Below are positions 52,934-63,119 of a stretch of 64,000 nucleotides of DNA, piece after piece. The number at the start of each line of letters is the position of its first letter. Positions within the stretch are counted from its first letter, which is position 1. Position numbers and translations under genes: made by a program. The stretch is from Peribacillus deserti. GTDB lineage: Bacteria; Bacillota; Bacilli; Bacillales; DSM-1321. The DNA is taken from NCBI RefSeq assembly GCF_002863585.1, contig NZ_PGUY01000037.1:34940-98939 (forward strand), written 5' to 3'. Under the pieces are notes generated by a model. That model worked only from the letters and a program-made list of their open reading frames with translations, was not told the origin of the DNA and searched no databases.

Positions 52934-53924
52934 AGCTATTATTGGAATTACGATGGGAGATGCAGCAGGTGTCGGACCCGAAATTATATTGAAAAGTTTG
53001 CAATATAAAGAGATATATGAACTATGCCGGCCGATCGTTATTGGTGACAAGAAGATTTTGGAGAGAGCGAAAGGCTATGTCAACAGTGAGCTTAACATTC
53101 AATCCATTTCTGAAGAGCAGATTCCGGAACTAAGCTTTGAATACGGAACAGTGTATTGCATCGACTTGGATTTACTGAGTGCAGACCTTCCGATAGGGCA
53201 GGTATCGTCTGAAGCTGGACATGCAGCATTTGAGTACCTGGCAGAAGCTATCCATTTAGCGAAGAAGCATCAGATTGATGCGATTTGTACAGCACCGTTG
53301 AACAAGGAAGCCTTGCATAAAGGCGGCCATAAATATCCAGGCCATACTGAGATTCTTGCTGATCTGACTAACACCAGTGAATTTTCAATGATGCTTTCTG
53401 CTCCAAATCTAAAGGTCATTCATGTAACCACGCATGTTGGCATCATAGATGCTGTAAAAATGATTAATCCTGACCGCGTACACCGAGTAATCAAGCTGGC
53501 ACATGAAACTCTTGCAAAATCAGGTATTCAAAATCCGCGCATTGCTGTTTGCGGTATCAACCCGCATGCAGGTGAAAATGGGCTGTTCGGTTACGGCGAA
53601 GAAGAGGAAAAGGTCATTCCCGGCGTTCAGCGAGCGGTTGAGGAAGGCATTAATGTAGTTGGGCCGCTTCCGGCAGATACATTATTTTTCCGTACCGTAC
53701 GAGGGGACTTTGATATTGTGGTTGCCATGTACCATGATCAGGGACATGGACCGGTTAAAGTATTAGGTCTGGATGCTGGAGTGAATATTACCGTTGGGCT
53801 GCCTATCATTCGTACAAGTGTGGACCATGGAACTGCCTTTGATATTGCCGGTAAAGGCATTGCAGATGAAAAGAGCTTAATGGAAGCAATCCGGCAGGGA
53901 GTAGAGCTTGCTCCGAAAAGATAA
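52920..53924 (+). CDS. pdxA2: PdxA2-type 4-phospho-D-threonate/erythronate dehydrogenase
   Basis: The protein has 334 residues. PdxA motifs are IGITMGDAAGVGPEIILK, APLNKEALHKGGHKYPGHTE, VTTHVGIIDAV, GINPHAGENGLFG and the metal/substrate segment MYHDQGHGPVKVLG. Biosynthetic PdxA oxidises 4-phosphohydroxythreonine for vitamin B6. The PdxA2 branch instead acts after a DUF1537 kinase on phosphorylated C4 acids. The overlap with the kinase gene favours PdxA2. No pyridoxal phosphate genes are near. A terminator follows. Confidence 0.88.
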   Translation: MQKNKAIIGITMGDAAGVGPEIILKSLQYKEIYELCRPIVIGDKKILERAKGYVNSELNIQSISEEQIPELSFEYGTVYCIDLDLLSADLPIGQVSSEAGHAAFEYLAEAIHLAKKHQIDAICTAPLNKEALHKGGHKYPGHTEILADLTNTSEFSMMLSAPNLKVIHVTTHVGIIDAVKMINPDRVHRVIKLAHETLAKSGIQNPRIAVCGINPHAGENGLFGYGEEEEKVIPGVQRAVEEGINVVGPLPADTLFFRTVRGDFDIVVAMYHDQGHGPVKVLGLDAGVNITVGLPIIRTSVDHGTAFDIAGKGIADEKSLMEAIRQGVELAPKR

Positions 53925-53968
53925 AATTAAATTATTAATAATCTGGAGCAAATCATAAGTAATTAGGG

Positions 53969-53997
53969 GCCGAGGAGAATTTATCCTCGGCTTCTTT
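53969..53997 (+). terminator. Terminator after the pdxA2 gene
   Basis: GCCGAGGA (53969-53976) and TCCTCGGC (53984-53991) form a perfect stem, followed by TTCTTTC. A near-identical hairpin occurs in the duplicated segment at 50971. Confidence 0.75.
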
Positions 53998-54085
53998 CTA
54001 TTGCTAATCACCTGCCCATGAATGAAGTTCTTTTATCTGTTAAACTATAAAAGGATTTTATAGTCTGCTAGAGAGGAACTTTATA

Positions 54086-55747
54086 ATGAATTCATCCATA
54101 GAAATGCTGATACAGTTATTCGAAAGGGCAGCTCTTCTCTTGATATGCCTGTTTATTATTACCCGGATTCCCCGGTTCAAGGAATCTTTTCAAAAAGACA
54201 ATCATTCCTTTACAGAACGGTTACTTCTAACTGTTATTTTTTGTATCTTTGCCATTTTTGGAACTTATTCCGGAATAAATGTGGAAGGTTCACTGGTGAA
54301 TGTGAGAATCATTGCGGTGATGTCCGGGGGAATTCTATTTGGGCCCTGGGTAGGGATCGTGACTGGAATCGTTTCGGGGCTTCACCGCTACTTAATTGAT
54401 ATTGGCGGCATTACCTCACTTCCTTGCTTGATAACTAGCATTTTGGCTGGTATTGTTGCTGGCTATATTAACATTAGAGTGAAAAAGTCGCTGCGCTGGT
54501 TATACGGCATTGCCGCAGGAATGATTTGTGAAGTATTGACGATGCTGCTGATTCTGATAATGGCGGATCCCTTTGAGCGTGGTTTAGAGATTGTTTCAAA
54601 GATTGGTTTTCCGATGATAGCAGGAGAGATCAGTATTGGGCTGATTGTGATGCTTGTCATGAGTGTGGAAAATGAGAAAGAGCTAATTGCAGCTAGGCAG
54701 GCAAAGCTTGCTCTGGAAATTGCGAACAAGACACTTCCTTATTTTCGGTCCATTAACGAAGAATCATTACAGACCATTTGTACAATTATAAAAGAGGATA
54801 TTAAGGCCGACGCGGTAGCCATTACCGATACACAGAATGTGCTGGCGTATGTAGGCTTCGGCCAGGAAAACTATAAAATTGGCCAGGAGATCATCAGCGA
54901 TCTTACGAAGAAAGCCATTCGGAGCGGGAAGATCACAATCCGGAACCAGGTGGCCGATCACCACACTCCGCAGATTCAGTACCTTCTCATTATGCCTCTA
55001 GAGGAGCGTGGAGTCGTAACAGGAACGCTTAAAATCTACTATCGTAAAGCGTATAATATGTCTTATTCCCTGCAAACTATGGCGATTGGGCTGTCACAGA
55101 TCATTTCAACCTTAATGGAAGTTTCACGGGTTGAACAAATCAAGGAAGAGGCTAACAGGGCAGAATTGAAGGCCCTGCAGACGAAGATTAACCCTCACTT
55201 TTTGTTTAATGCACTGAATGCTATTGCTTCTACCACCCGCCGAAATCCTGATAAGGCACGTGAATTGATTAATAATTTATCGGGATATATGCGTTTCAGC
55301 CTGGAGATCAATGATGAACTGATTGATATCCACAAAGCGCTGGAACAGGTTCAGGATTATGTAGCCATTGAAAGGGCCCGCTTTGGCAGCCGTTTACAGG
55401 TGGATTATGATATTGATGATGTCAATGTGCAAATTCCGAGCCTCTTGATCCAGCCGCTGGTAGAGAATGCAATCAATCATGGGATACTTAAAATAAAGGG
55501 ACCAGGAATCGTTTCTATATCAGTTAAAGATAGGGAAGATTCGGTTCGGATAACAGTTAAAGATACGGGAGCAGGAATAGATGATGAAGTCGTGAACAAT
55601 TTGTATAACAACAACGTTCCGGCGAGACAGATTGGTTTGTACAATGTTCATCAGCGGGTTAAACTCATTTACGGACAGGGGTTAGTTATCCGCCGATTAC
55701 ATCCAGGAACGGAAATTTATTTTACCATCAAGAAGGGTGACATATGA
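54086..55747 (+). CDS. LytS-family sensor histidine kinase
   Basis: This 553-residue protein has a 5TMR-LYT membrane domain (about residues 1-195, with GVNVEG-like [21 protein letters not shown] and GIVSGLHRY). A GAF-like domain follows (about 215-345). The His_kinase core has the acceptor in [14 protein letters not shown], and the HATPase box is [10 protein letters not shown] with [11 protein letters not shown]. Its last bases overlap the response regulator (ATGA). The trio with a LytTR regulator and an OFA transporter resembles E. coli YpdA/YpdB with YhjX, which respond to pyruvate. The stimulus here is not known. Confidence 0.92.
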   Translation: MNSSIEMLIQLFERAALLLICLFIITRIPRFKESFQKDNHSFTERLLLTVIFCIFAIFGTYSGINVEGSLVNVRIIAVMSGGILFGPWVGIVTGIVSGLHRYLIDIGGITSLPCLITSILAGIVAGYINIRVKKSLRWLYGIAAGMICEVLTMLLILIMADPFERGLEIVSKIGFPMIAGEISIGLIVMLVMSVENEKELIAARQAKLALEIANKTLPYFRSINEESLQTICTIIKEDIKADAVAITDTQNVLAYVGFGQENYKIGQEIISDLTKKAIRSGKITIRNQVADHHTPQIQYLLIMPLEERGVVTGTLKIYYRKAYNMSYSLQTMAIGLSQIISTLMEVSRVEQIKEEANRAELKALQTKINPHFLFNALNAIASTTRRNPDKARELINNLSGYMRFSLEINDELIDIHKALEQVQDYVAIERARFGSRLQVDYDIDDVNVQIPSLLIQPLVENAINHGILKIKGPGIVSISVKDREDSVRITVKDTGAGIDDEVVNNLYNNNVPARQIGLYNVHQRVKLIYGQGLVIRRLHPGTEIYFTIKKGDI

Positions 55748-56505
55748 AAGCCATTATTGTAGAAGACGAAATACCAGCCCGGGAAGAGCTGGAATATCTG
55801 ATTGAGACTCACAGTGATATCGAAATTGTGGATTGTTTTGATGATGGCGTCGATGTATTGAAATTCTTGCAGAAACATGAGGTCGATGCGATCTTCTTGG
55901 ATATCAACATCCCTTCCCTGGACGGAATGCTTCTGGCAGGAAACATACGTAAGTTTGCCAAAAGGCCTTACATCGTTTTTACAACTGCTTATAAAGAACA
56001 TGCTGCAGAAGCGTTTGAATTGGAAGCCTTTGACTATATCCTTAAACCCTATGATGAGAAACGGATTGCTTCCATGCTAAGCAAGCTGGAAGCCGCTTTT
56101 TTCCGTGATCAAACAAGCGGGGAACAGATACAGAAGCAGGAAAAGAAAGTGGAAGACGAACCAGGCAAGTCCGTTTCACATAGAATAAACCTCAGAAAGA
56201 ATGACAAAATTATTGTCACCGATATGGATGATATTTACTACGCGGCAGCCAGTGAAAAGGTAACATTGGTCTACACGCGGCATGCAGAGTACACCATGCC
56301 GATGAGCATCTCAGAGTTTTATTCCCTGCTGCCCGAGAATCAATTTTTTCGCTCCCATCGCTCCTATGCGGTCAATCTTTCTAAAATAAAGGAAATTGTG
56401 CCATGGTTTAATCAGACGTACATGTTAAGGCTGATCGATAGGCCGGAAGAGATTCCTGTAAGCAGGAGTAAAGTGAAAGAGTTTCGACAAATTATGCGTT
56501 TTTAA
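55744..56505 (+). CDS. LytTR-family response regulator
   Basis: This 253-residue protein has a receiver domain (1-115; [13 protein letters not shown], acceptor Asp in [24 protein letters not shown]). A linker of about 35 charged residues precedes a LytTR DNA-binding domain (about 150-253; [50 protein letters not shown]). LytTR proteins bind pairs of short direct repeats. The promoter of the next gene has a good -10 (TATAAT, 56570-56575) but no good -35, consistent with activator dependence. Confidence 0.93.
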   Translation: MKAIIVEDEIPAREELEYLIETHSDIEIVDCFDDGVDVLKFLQKHEVDAIFLDINIPSLDGMLLAGNIRKFAKRPYIVFTTAYKEHAAEAFELEAFDYILKPYDEKRIASMLSKLEAAFFRDQTSGEQIQKQEKKVEDEPGKSVSHRINLRKNDKIIVTDMDDIYYAAASEKVTLVYTRHAEYTMPMSISEFYSLLPENQFFRSHRSYAVNLSKIKEIVPWFNQTYMLRLIDRPEEIPVSRSKVKEFRQIMRF

Positions 56506-56660
56506 GTGCAATTCATTCCATGAAGTAGCTATCTCGTTCTGAAATCGGTTTCATAAGTATTTTCAGAGGTATAATTTTTTTACATTCAGCAAACATCGCT
56601 GGTGAAAAAATTACTAATGGACACCTTAGAATATATACCGAAAGAAAGAGGCGGCGCGAC

Positions 56661-57893
56661 ATGAAAACAAGTCTAAAAAATCGGTGGCTTATTGTACTCG
56701 GAACAATTATCGTTCAAATGGGGTTAGGAACTATATACACGTGGAGTTTATTTAACCAGCCTTTAAAAGAGAAGTTCGGCTGGGATTTAAGCACTGTAGC
56801 CATTACATTTTCAATAACAAGCTTCTCGCTGGCATTCGCCACTTTATTTGCGGGAAAGCTGCAGGATAAATGGGGACTTCGCCGTTTAATTGCATGCGCA
56901 GGCATTGTACTAGGTGCAGGACTGATGCTGAGCTCTCAGATCTCATCTCTTTGGATGCTCTTTATTCTGGCAGGTTTTGTTGTAGGTTTTGCAGATGGGA
57001 CAGCCTACATAACCACTCTTTCAAATCTGATAAAGTGGTTTCCTGAAAGAAAAGGACTTATTTCAGGTATATCCGTCGGTGCCTATGGTACAGGCAGTTT
57101 ACTTTTTAAGTATATTAACGCTTCACTGATACAATCAGTCGGTGTTTCCCAGGCATTTCTGTATTGGGGAATAATTGTTACGGTGCTGGTTGTTGCTGGT
57201 TCATTCCTCATAAGGGAAGCTTCGGCGGGCGGCTCTACGGAATCAGGAAATGATATGAAGATCAAAGATTATACAGTGAAAGAAATGTTAAAAACAAAGC
57301 AGGCTTATCTGTTATTCATCATCTTTTTCACAGCTTGTATGAGCGGTTTATATCTGATCAGCATCGTGAAGGATATTGGTGTCAGCATGGCTGGGTTAAG
57401 TGTGGCGGCAGCAAGTAATGCTGTTGCGCTGGTCGCTATTTTTAATACTGCAGGACGTATTATCCTCGGAGCTCTTTCAGACAAAGTCGGCCGGTTAAAG
57501 GTAGTAGCAGGTGCACTGCTTGTAACCGGGATAGCCGTAACAATCTTAAGTTTCGTAAAGCTCAACTTCGGATTATTCTTTGCCTGTGTAGCAGCCATTG
57601 CTTTTTGCTTCGGCGGCAACATCACCGTATTTCCAGCAATTGTAGCCGATTTCTTCGGTTTGAAAAATCAAAGCAAAAACTACGGAATCGTCTATCAGGG
57701 ATTTGGCCTCGGTGCCTTGTCGGGCTCTTTTATAGCTTCCGCATTAGGCGGCTTCGTTCCCACTTTTACACTGATTGCCGTTCTTAGTATCATCTCCGTA
57801 TTAATTGCGATGATTATTAAAACCCCTGGATCTAAGGGGATAAAGAATGAACCGCGGAAAGTACACAATATGCGGCCTGATCCTGTAAAATAG
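56661..57893 (+). CDS. OFA-family MFS transporter (oxalate/formate antiporter-like, YhjX-like)
   Basis: This 410-residue protein has twelve membrane segments. The first reads NRWLIVLGTIIVQMGLGTIYTWSLF, of which QMGLGTIYTWSLF is the family signature. Also present are GKLQDKWGLRRL, TTLSNLIKWFPERKGLISGI and GALSDKVGRLK. The family moves small carboxylates such as oxalate, formate, lactate or pyruvate. Placement after a LytS/LytTR pair matches the YpdAB target yhjX. Its substrate might also be the C4 sugar acid degraded by the upstream kinase and dehydrogenase, replacing the lost KdgT; this is inference. Confidence 0.88.
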   Translation: MKTSLKNRWLIVLGTIIVQMGLGTIYTWSLFNQPLKEKFGWDLSTVAITFSITSFSLAFATLFAGKLQDKWGLRRLIACAGIVLGAGLMLSSQISSLWMLFILAGFVVGFADGTAYITTLSNLIKWFPERKGLISGISVGAYGTGSLLFKYINASLIQSVGVSQAFLYWGIIVTVLVVAGSFLIREASAGGSTESGNDMKIKDYTVKEMLKTKQAYLLFIIFFTACMSGLYLISIVKDIGVSMAGLSVAAASNAVALVAIFNTAGRIILGALSDKVGRLKVVAGALLVTGIAVTILSFVKLNFGLFFACVAAIAFCFGGNITVFPAIVADFFGLKNQSKNYGIVYQGFGLGALSGSFIASALGGFVPTFTLIAVLSIISVLIAMIIKTPGSKGIKNEPRKVHNMRPDPVK

Positions 57894-57899
57894 AAAAAA

Positions 57900-57930
57900 A
57901 CCTTTCACACCAGGTGTGGAAGGTTTTTTT
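57900..57930. terminator. Terminator after the OFA transporter
   Basis: ACCTTTCACAC (57900-57910) pairs with GTGTGGAAGGT (57914-57924), loop CAG, with an A run before and a T run after. Confidence 0.9.
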
Positions 57931-58072
57931 GCGGCATTAAAGTTGTTGTAGCCTATTGTGAGACTGAAAAACTAGCAGGGAATCAGTCCTGGGCGAGGAG
58001 ATAAAGCCGGTTGGTTTATAGCAGCATTGTATTATGTATAATAAGAAGATCAACTTTAAGATAGGAGTATCC

Positions 58073-58681
58073 ATGAAAGAATACTACTACGATAAATTAC
58101 TAGGCATCAAAACAGCAGGGGACCAAAGGGGATTTCATCAGTCCCTGCATTACCACCGGTATGAGCCCACGCCATATGCTGCACTTGAAAAACTATTTAA
58201 TCAGTATGAAGTAAAGCCAAGTGATCGAGTGGTCGATTTTGGCTGCGGTAAGGGGCGGCTAAACTTTTACGTTCATTATTTCCACCATGCCTCTGCGGCC
58301 GGGATAGAAATGGACGGGGGATTCTGTCAGGAGGCAGAAAAGAATAAATTGAGTTATGGTAAGAGAACTAAAACCAGCAGTGATAAACTCCAGTTTTATT
58401 GCTGTTTGGCAGAAGATTATCAGATTCAGCCGCAGGATAACCGGTTCTATTTTTTTAATCCTTTTTCGGTACAAGTTTTTATGAAAGTGGTACAAAACAT
58501 TTTGAGGTCAGTGGAAAGAGCGAAACGGGAGGTAGAACTGATTCTTTATTATCCCGCGGACGATTATATTTATTTTTTGGAAAAGCAGACTTTATTTGAA
58601 TTAACGCAGGAAATTGAACTGCCTGACCTCTCTAAGCATGATCAGTTTGAGAGATTTTTAATTTACCGGCTGGCCTACTAA
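58073..58681 (+). CDS. Class I SAM-dependent methyltransferase-like protein
   Basis: The protein has 202 residues from the ATG at 58073, which follows AGGAG by five bases; the upstream in-frame ATG has no ribosome binding site. The SAM motif I is VVDFGCGKGRLNFYVH and the acidic strand 2 is AAGIEMDGGFCQEA. A motif IV-like strand reads FYFFNPFSVQVF. The substrate is not apparent; similar small proteins in Bacillus (SAM-methyltransferases of the NPPF type) are uncharacterised. Single gene. Confidence 0.8.
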   Translation: MKEYYYDKLLGIKTAGDQRGFHQSLHYHRYEPTPYAALEKLFNQYEVKPSDRVVDFGCGKGRLNFYVHYFHHASAAGIEMDGGFCQEAEKNKLSYGKRTKTSSDKLQFYCCLAEDYQIQPQDNRFYFFNPFSVQVFMKVVQNILRSVERAKREVELILYYPADDYIYFLEKQTLFELTQEIELPDLSKHDQFERFLIYRLAY

Positions 58682-58726
58682 ATAGGTCTTTGCCCATTCA
58701 AGCCCCAATTATTTTTAGCAGCCTTA

Positions 58727-58756
58727 TTGACACGAAACTCCGGTATATGTTATTTA
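58727..58756 (+). promoter_or_regulatory. SigA promoter of htpG
   Basis: A consensus TTGACA (58727-58732) is followed after 18 bases by TATTTA (58751-58756). The CIRCE element starts 9 bases later, at the expected transcription start. Confidence 0.65.
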
Positions 58757-58764
58757 TTTATTGA

Positions 58765-58791
58765 TTAGCACTCGCTGGTGCAGAGTGCTAA
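58765..58791. promoter_or_regulatory. Perfect CIRCE element (HrcA operator)
   Basis: TTAGCACTC (58765-58773), nine bases, then GAGTGCTAA (58783-58791) is an exact match to the CIRCE consensus bound by HrcA. It sits between promoter and htpG, so HrcA should repress htpG until heat shock. Confidence 0.97.
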
Positions 58792-58842
58792 AATGGACGT
58801 ATGCAATATAAATAAGTTAATCCTCGAAAGGAGAAGGTTTTC

Positions 58843-60717
58843 ATGCAGACCAAACAGTTTCAGGCAGAGTCTAAAAGGCTCTTAGAAATGATGATTAACT
58901 CAATTTATTCACAGAGGGAAATTTTCTTAAGAGAGTTAATCTCTAATGCAAGTGATGCCATCGACAAATTATACTATAAGGCGTTGACGGATGATCGATT
59001 AAGCTTTGATAAGGACAGCTATTACATAAAGATTGCGGCAGATAAGGATAATAGGACTCTTACAATCTCTGATACTGGGATCGGAATGACGCAGGAAGAT
59101 CTTGAAAACAACCTGGGGATCATCGCGAAGAGCGGATCCTTAGCGTTCAAGAAAGAAAACGAAGCCGAAGACGGCCACGAAATTATAGGGCAATTCGGTG
59201 TTGGTTTTTATTCAGCATTTATGGTTGCGGATAAAGTGACTGTTATCACTAAGGCACTGGACAGCGATACTGCTTACAAGTGGGAATCTTCAGGTGCTGA
59301 AGGCTATACCATCCAGCCGTGTCAGAAGGAAGCGGCCGGAACAGAAATTATATTGAATATAAAAGAGAATGCAGAAGAAGAAAGTTATGATGAATATTTA
59401 GAAGAATACCGGTTAAAAGCAATCATCAAGAAATATTCCGATTTCATCCGCTACCCAATTAAAATGGATGTCACTGAGCGAAAGCTTAAAGAAGGCAGCG
59501 AAAGTGATTTTGAAGAATATAAAGAAGAGCAGATTATCAATAGCATGGTCCCGATCTGGAGAAAAAATAAAAATGAACTCACTCCAGAGGATTACGAGAA
59601 TTTTTACGCGGAAAAACATTACGGTTTTGACAAGCCTTTAAAGCATATTCATATTAGTGTTGATGGGGCGATCAGATATAACGCCATTTTATTCATTCCA
59701 GAGAAAATGCCTTTCGATTACTACACTTCTGAATATGAAAAAGGGCTGGAGCTCTACTCTAATGGTGTATTGATCATGAATAAGTGTTCCGATCTGCTTC
59801 CAGACCATTTTAGTTTTGTTGAAGGGATGGTAGATTCAGACGATTTATCACTCAATATTTCGAGAGAAATCCTGCAGCATGACCGCCAATTAAAGCTGAT
59901 CGCGAAAAATATCAGCAAGAAAATTAAAAGTGAACTTCAAAGCTTACTGAAGAATGAAAGAGAGAAATATGAAGAATTTTATCAATCTTTCGGCAGACAA
60001 TTAAAGTACGGGGTATACAGTGATTATGGAACTCATAAGGAAACGCTGCAGGACTTGATTATGTTCTACTCTTCCAAGGAGAAGAAGCTTGTTACCTTAG
60101 ATGAGTATGTAAGCAGGATGCCAGAGGATCAGAAGTATATCTTCTATGCTTCCGGCGAATCCATTGAGAGAATTGATAAGCTTCCGCAGACTGAAATAGT
60201 GGCTGATAAAGGCTACGAAATTTTATACTTCACAGATGATATAGATGAATTTGCGATCAAAATGCTGATGGCCTATAAGGAAAAAGAATTTAAATCTGTA
60301 TCAAGCGGGGATTTAGGATTCGAGGAAGAAAATAAATCCGATCCGGCGGAAGAGAGCGAGAACAAAGAGCTCTTTGAATATATGAAGAATGCTTTATCAT
60401 CAAAAGTAAAGGATGTCAGGGCATCTAAACGGTTGAAATCCCACCCGGTCTGCATTGCGGCAGATGGACAGGTGTCGATTGAAATGGAGAAAATTTTAAA
60501 GGCTATGCCGAATAATCAGAATGTAGAGGCTGAAAAGGTGCTGGAAATTAACACCAACCATGAGGTTTTTCAGTCCTTGAAAAATGCCTTTGACAACGAT
60601 AAAGAAAAATTAAGATTGTATACAAATCTCCTATACAATCAAGCGCTGCTGATTGAAGGCCTAACCATTTCGGATCCCGTAGAATTTACAAATGATATTT
60701 GTAAGGTAATGGTTTAA
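58843..60717 (+). CDS. htpG: Molecular chaperone HtpG (Hsp90)
   Basis: The 624 residues match the family length. The GHKL ATPase domain carries [34 protein letters not shown] and [18 protein letters not shown]. The middle domain has the catalytic-arginine region [14 protein letters not shown] and [11 protein letters not shown]. The dimerisation domain is at the C-terminus. It folds and remodels client proteins in the cytoplasm. AGGAG precedes the ATG. A CIRCE element controls it, which is not the textbook B. subtilis arrangement. It forms a monocistronic unit with its own terminator. Confidence 0.97.
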   Translation: MQTKQFQAESKRLLEMMINSIYSQREIFLRELISNASDAIDKLYYKALTDDRLSFDKDSYYIKIAADKDNRTLTISDTGIGMTQEDLENNLGIIAKSGSLAFKKENEAEDGHEIIGQFGVGFYSAFMVADKVTVITKALDSDTAYKWESSGAEGYTIQPCQKEAAGTEIILNIKENAEEESYDEYLEEYRLKAIIKKYSDFIRYPIKMDVTERKLKEGSESDFEEYKEEQIINSMVPIWRKNKNELTPEDYENFYAEKHYGFDKPLKHIHISVDGAIRYNAILFIPEKMPFDYYTSEYEKGLELYSNGVLIMNKCSDLLPDHFSFVEGMVDSDDLSLNISREILQHDRQLKLIAKNISKKIKSELQSLLKNEREKYEEFYQSFGRQLKYGVYSDYGTHKETLQDLIMFYSSKEKKLVTLDEYVSRMPEDQKYIFYASGESIERIDKLPQTEIVADKGYEILYFTDDIDEFAIKMLMAYKEKEFKSVSSGDLGFEEENKSDPAEESENKELFEYMKNALSSKVKDVRASKRLKSHPVCIAADGQVSIEMEKILKAMPNNQNVEAEKVLEINTNHEVFQSLKNAFDNDKEKLRLYTNLLYNQALLIEGLTISDPVEFTNDICKVMV

Positions 60718-60727
60718 ACAGCAAACA

Positions 60728-60756
60728 AAAAGCGTGGGTGAGTCCCATGCTTTTTT
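60728..60756 (+). terminator. Terminator after htpG
   Basis: AAAAGCGTGGG pairs with CCCATGCTTTT (one G-U) around TGAGT and runs into T residues. Confidence 0.85.
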
Positions 60757-60889
60757 GCGTTGAGCTAAAATTCCTTTTCATTGACCTATAAAAATAGATA
60801 TATCAATATTAAAAAAGGAAATGAAATGGACGAGAGGGTGAACCATCCGCTTGTCACTATATAAATTACATTGAAAATGAGGGAACAGC

Positions 60890-61957
60890 ATGAAACACAT
60901 ATATAGCGATGTGATTCAATTCAGGGGAACACATTATGATTTTGGCTATTATCAGGGCAAACGGATAAAAAACTCACTGACCATTATAAACCGCGAAAAT
61001 CAATGGAAGGTAAGGAAACCCAGATTTACTGTGTCGGAAGAAGAAGTTAAATCGGCAATTGGCAGGTTTGCTCCTGGAATCTGGGATGAGCTTCTAGGGC
61101 TGCAGGCAGCTCTCGAGTGGCCGATGGAGCGTGTCCTTCAGGAGTTTGGCGGCTACCGTCTGGATTATGTCAGGTCAGGCTGTTCTATCTTAACTGGTGA
61201 CAACTATTTAATCAGAAACTATGATTATCACCCAAAAACGTATGAGGGCCGTTATGTATTTTTCCAGCCTGAGGACCAGGGGTATGCGATGGCCGGACCA
61301 AGCCAGCGGGTAACAGGCCGCATGGATGGAATGAACGAAAAGGGGCTGGCGATTGGCTATAATTTTATGCATCGCAAAAATCCTGGTGACGGCTTTATCT
61401 GCTGCATGATTGGACGTCTCATTCTTGAAGCCTGTGCCAGTGTGGGAGAAGCAGTTGAAATGCTGAAGGAAATCCCTCACCGCCATTCATTCAGCTATAT
61501 TGTCCATGACACAAGCAATGAAACCTATATCATTGAAACTTCTCCAAGAGGTGTAGAGGTTCGTCGGTCAAGGGCCTGTACCAATCACTTTGAAATTATG
61601 AAGAATGAAAACCGGAACCATCTTGTAGATTCAGAACGCAGATTAGAAATCATGCAGCAGGAACAACAGGAGAAACGGCTGAGTGCCCACCATGCCTTCA
61701 GGCTGTTAAATGACAAGGATAAGGGAGTCTTCTCCGATCTTTATAGCAGCTGGGCCGGCACCATTCACACATCTGGTTATTTCCCTCAAGAATTGAAAAC
61801 ATGGATAGCTCTTGGCGGGAATCAGCAGCCGGTTCAATTTGACTTTGCGAAATGGCTTCAGGGAGAAGATGTGAACACGGAGCGGATTACGGGAGAGATT
61901 GAAACAGACATTCCATTTGTTCATATGGAAGAGAATGCGGATTGGTTTAAGAGGTGA
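60890..61957 (+). CDS. C45 family autoproteolytic acyltransferase/hydrolase
   Basis: This 355-residue protein is of the Ntn-hydrolase type related to isopenicillin-N acyltransferase. The N-terminal segment FRGTHYDFGYYQGKRI is typical. The new N-terminal nucleophile after self-cleavage is C98 in RSGCSIL. Next come LIRNYDYHPKTYEGR, MDGMNEKGLAIGYNFM (the conserved G-x-N-E-x-G-L) and RHSFSYIVHDTSNETYIIE. No signal peptide is seen. Substrates of bacterial members are mostly unknown (acyl-amides, peptides, choloylglycine-like compounds). Single gene with GAGGGAAC upstream. Confidence 0.85.
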   Translation: MKHIYSDVIQFRGTHYDFGYYQGKRIKNSLTIINRENQWKVRKPRFTVSEEEVKSAIGRFAPGIWDELLGLQAALEWPMERVLQEFGGYRLDYVRSGCSILTGDNYLIRNYDYHPKTYEGRYVFFQPEDQGYAMAGPSQRVTGRMDGMNEKGLAIGYNFMHRKNPGDGFICCMIGRLILEACASVGEAVEMLKEIPHRHSFSYIVHDTSNETYIIETSPRGVEVRRSRACTNHFEIMKNENRNHLVDSERRLEIMQQEQQEKRLSAHHAFRLLNDKDKGVFSDLYSSWAGTIHTSGYFPQELKTWIALGGNQQPVQFDFAKWLQGEDVNTERITGEIETDIPFVHMEENADWFKR

Positions 61958-62196
61958 TTAGCAGGCCGGAAGTAAGGCGGGGAGCAGGCTATGAAAAATC
62001 CATAAAAAGCAACATAACGGAAAGAATGGATGGCTCTGTTTTTATTGCCAATTGTTCCTGCTTGTTTGTTTTTAAGCAAAGATTATAAAATAAGAAGGAA
62101 ATACTATAGAAAAAAAGAAATAGTATATAATCCAATATGGTGATCTTCTTGCCATTATGAATATTTCATACCTAGAAATAGAGAGGAGTACATGGA

Positions 62197-63024
62197 ATGG
62201 AGATTTCACAAGAACAAATTGACGATATTACCGAATTCATTATACAAAACAGAGCGGAATTTGAGGAAAAATTGTTGTCGGAAGCGGTAAATGTGGCTGG
62301 TAAAATCAACGATATCCTGCAAAAAGGAAACATAGATCTGCTTAAAAATGCTGAAAAATTGGTTGTGTATATTGTGCAGCAAAATGAACCTGAGCTTATT
62401 AGCTTTGCAAAGCAAGAAGGAATGGCATGGGCGCATAACGCTTTGACGCTGGCCTTCAAGCTTGAGTGGGTACAGGCAATTAGACGGACTTTATGGCACT
62501 TCCTATATCTGCATGATCAAATGATCAATAATTCAAATTACCGTGATGAATTTTTCATTATGGAAAAAAGAATCAATGACAGTGTTGACCAATTCCTCAA
62601 CACCTTTTTCCTCAGCTATTCCAACTACAAGGATGAAATGATCAATTCCCAAAGAAAACTGGTTGAGCATTTATCCGTCCCGATTATACCAATCAGCACA
62701 GGTGTGGCAGTACTGCCGTTAATCGGTACGATTGACCCGTATAGAATGCAGATAATAGAAGAAAAAGTATTGTCGGATATCTCCGATTTGAGTATCCAGA
62801 CTTTAATTATAGATTTATCGGGCATCACCAATATGGAAGTGGAGGTAATCGTTCATTTTGAAAAAGTGTTAACCGGTGTTTCCATGATGGGCTGCAAGGC
62901 TGTCATTACTGGTTTACGTGCTGAGCTTGTCAGGAAAATGGTTCATTTAGGAGTTTCCTTTGACAAGAAAGCAGAAACAAAAGGAACATTGCAGCAGACC
63001 CTGAAGGATTATACACATTCCTAA
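62197..63024 (+). CDS. RsbR-like STAS domain protein lacking the phospho-threonines
   Basis: The protein has 275 residues. The N-terminal about 155 residues are helical and globin-like, as in RsbR paralogues of the stressosome. The C-terminal STAS domain reads VPIIPISTGVAVLPLIGTID, then LIIDLSGITNMEVEVIVHF and GCKAVITGLRAELVRKMVHLG. In RsbRA the kinase RsbT phosphorylates two threonines (VVDTMVA and EIAQT contexts). At the aligned places this protein has V215 and K247. It may therefore be a stressosome member that cannot be phosphorylated in the usual way. A terminator follows, then a stress gene with a SigB-like promoter. Confidence 0.85.
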   Translation: MEISQEQIDDITEFIIQNRAEFEEKLLSEAVNVAGKINDILQKGNIDLLKNAEKLVVYIVQQNEPELISFAKQEGMAWAHNALTLAFKLEWVQAIRRTLWHFLYLHDQMINNSNYRDEFFIMEKRINDSVDQFLNTFFLSYSNYKDEMINSQRKLVEHLSVPIIPISTGVAVLPLIGTIDPYRMQIIEEKVLSDISDLSIQTLIIDLSGITNMEVEVIVHFEKVLTGVSMMGCKAVITGLRAELVRKMVHLGVSFDKKAETKGTLQQTLKDYTHS

Positions 63025-63036
63025 AAGATAACAAAC

Positions 63037-63075
63037 ACCTTATATGCTGTTGAAAGGCAGCTATAAGGTTTTTTT
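63037..63075 (+). terminator. Terminator after the STAS gene
   Basis: ACCTTATA (63037-63044) pairs with TATAAGGT (63062-63069), with an inner GCTG/CAGC stem, followed by a T run. Confidence 0.85.
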
Positions 63076-63119
63076 ATGGAAAAAAGGAATGCAGTCGATG
63101 AATCATCAAAAAGGCCGGT

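Noticed and set aside
52920..53924. Biosynthetic pdxA (vitamin B6)
   Set aside because: It overlaps a DUF1537 kinase and no pyridoxal phosphate genes are nearby, so the catabolic PdxA2 role is favoured.
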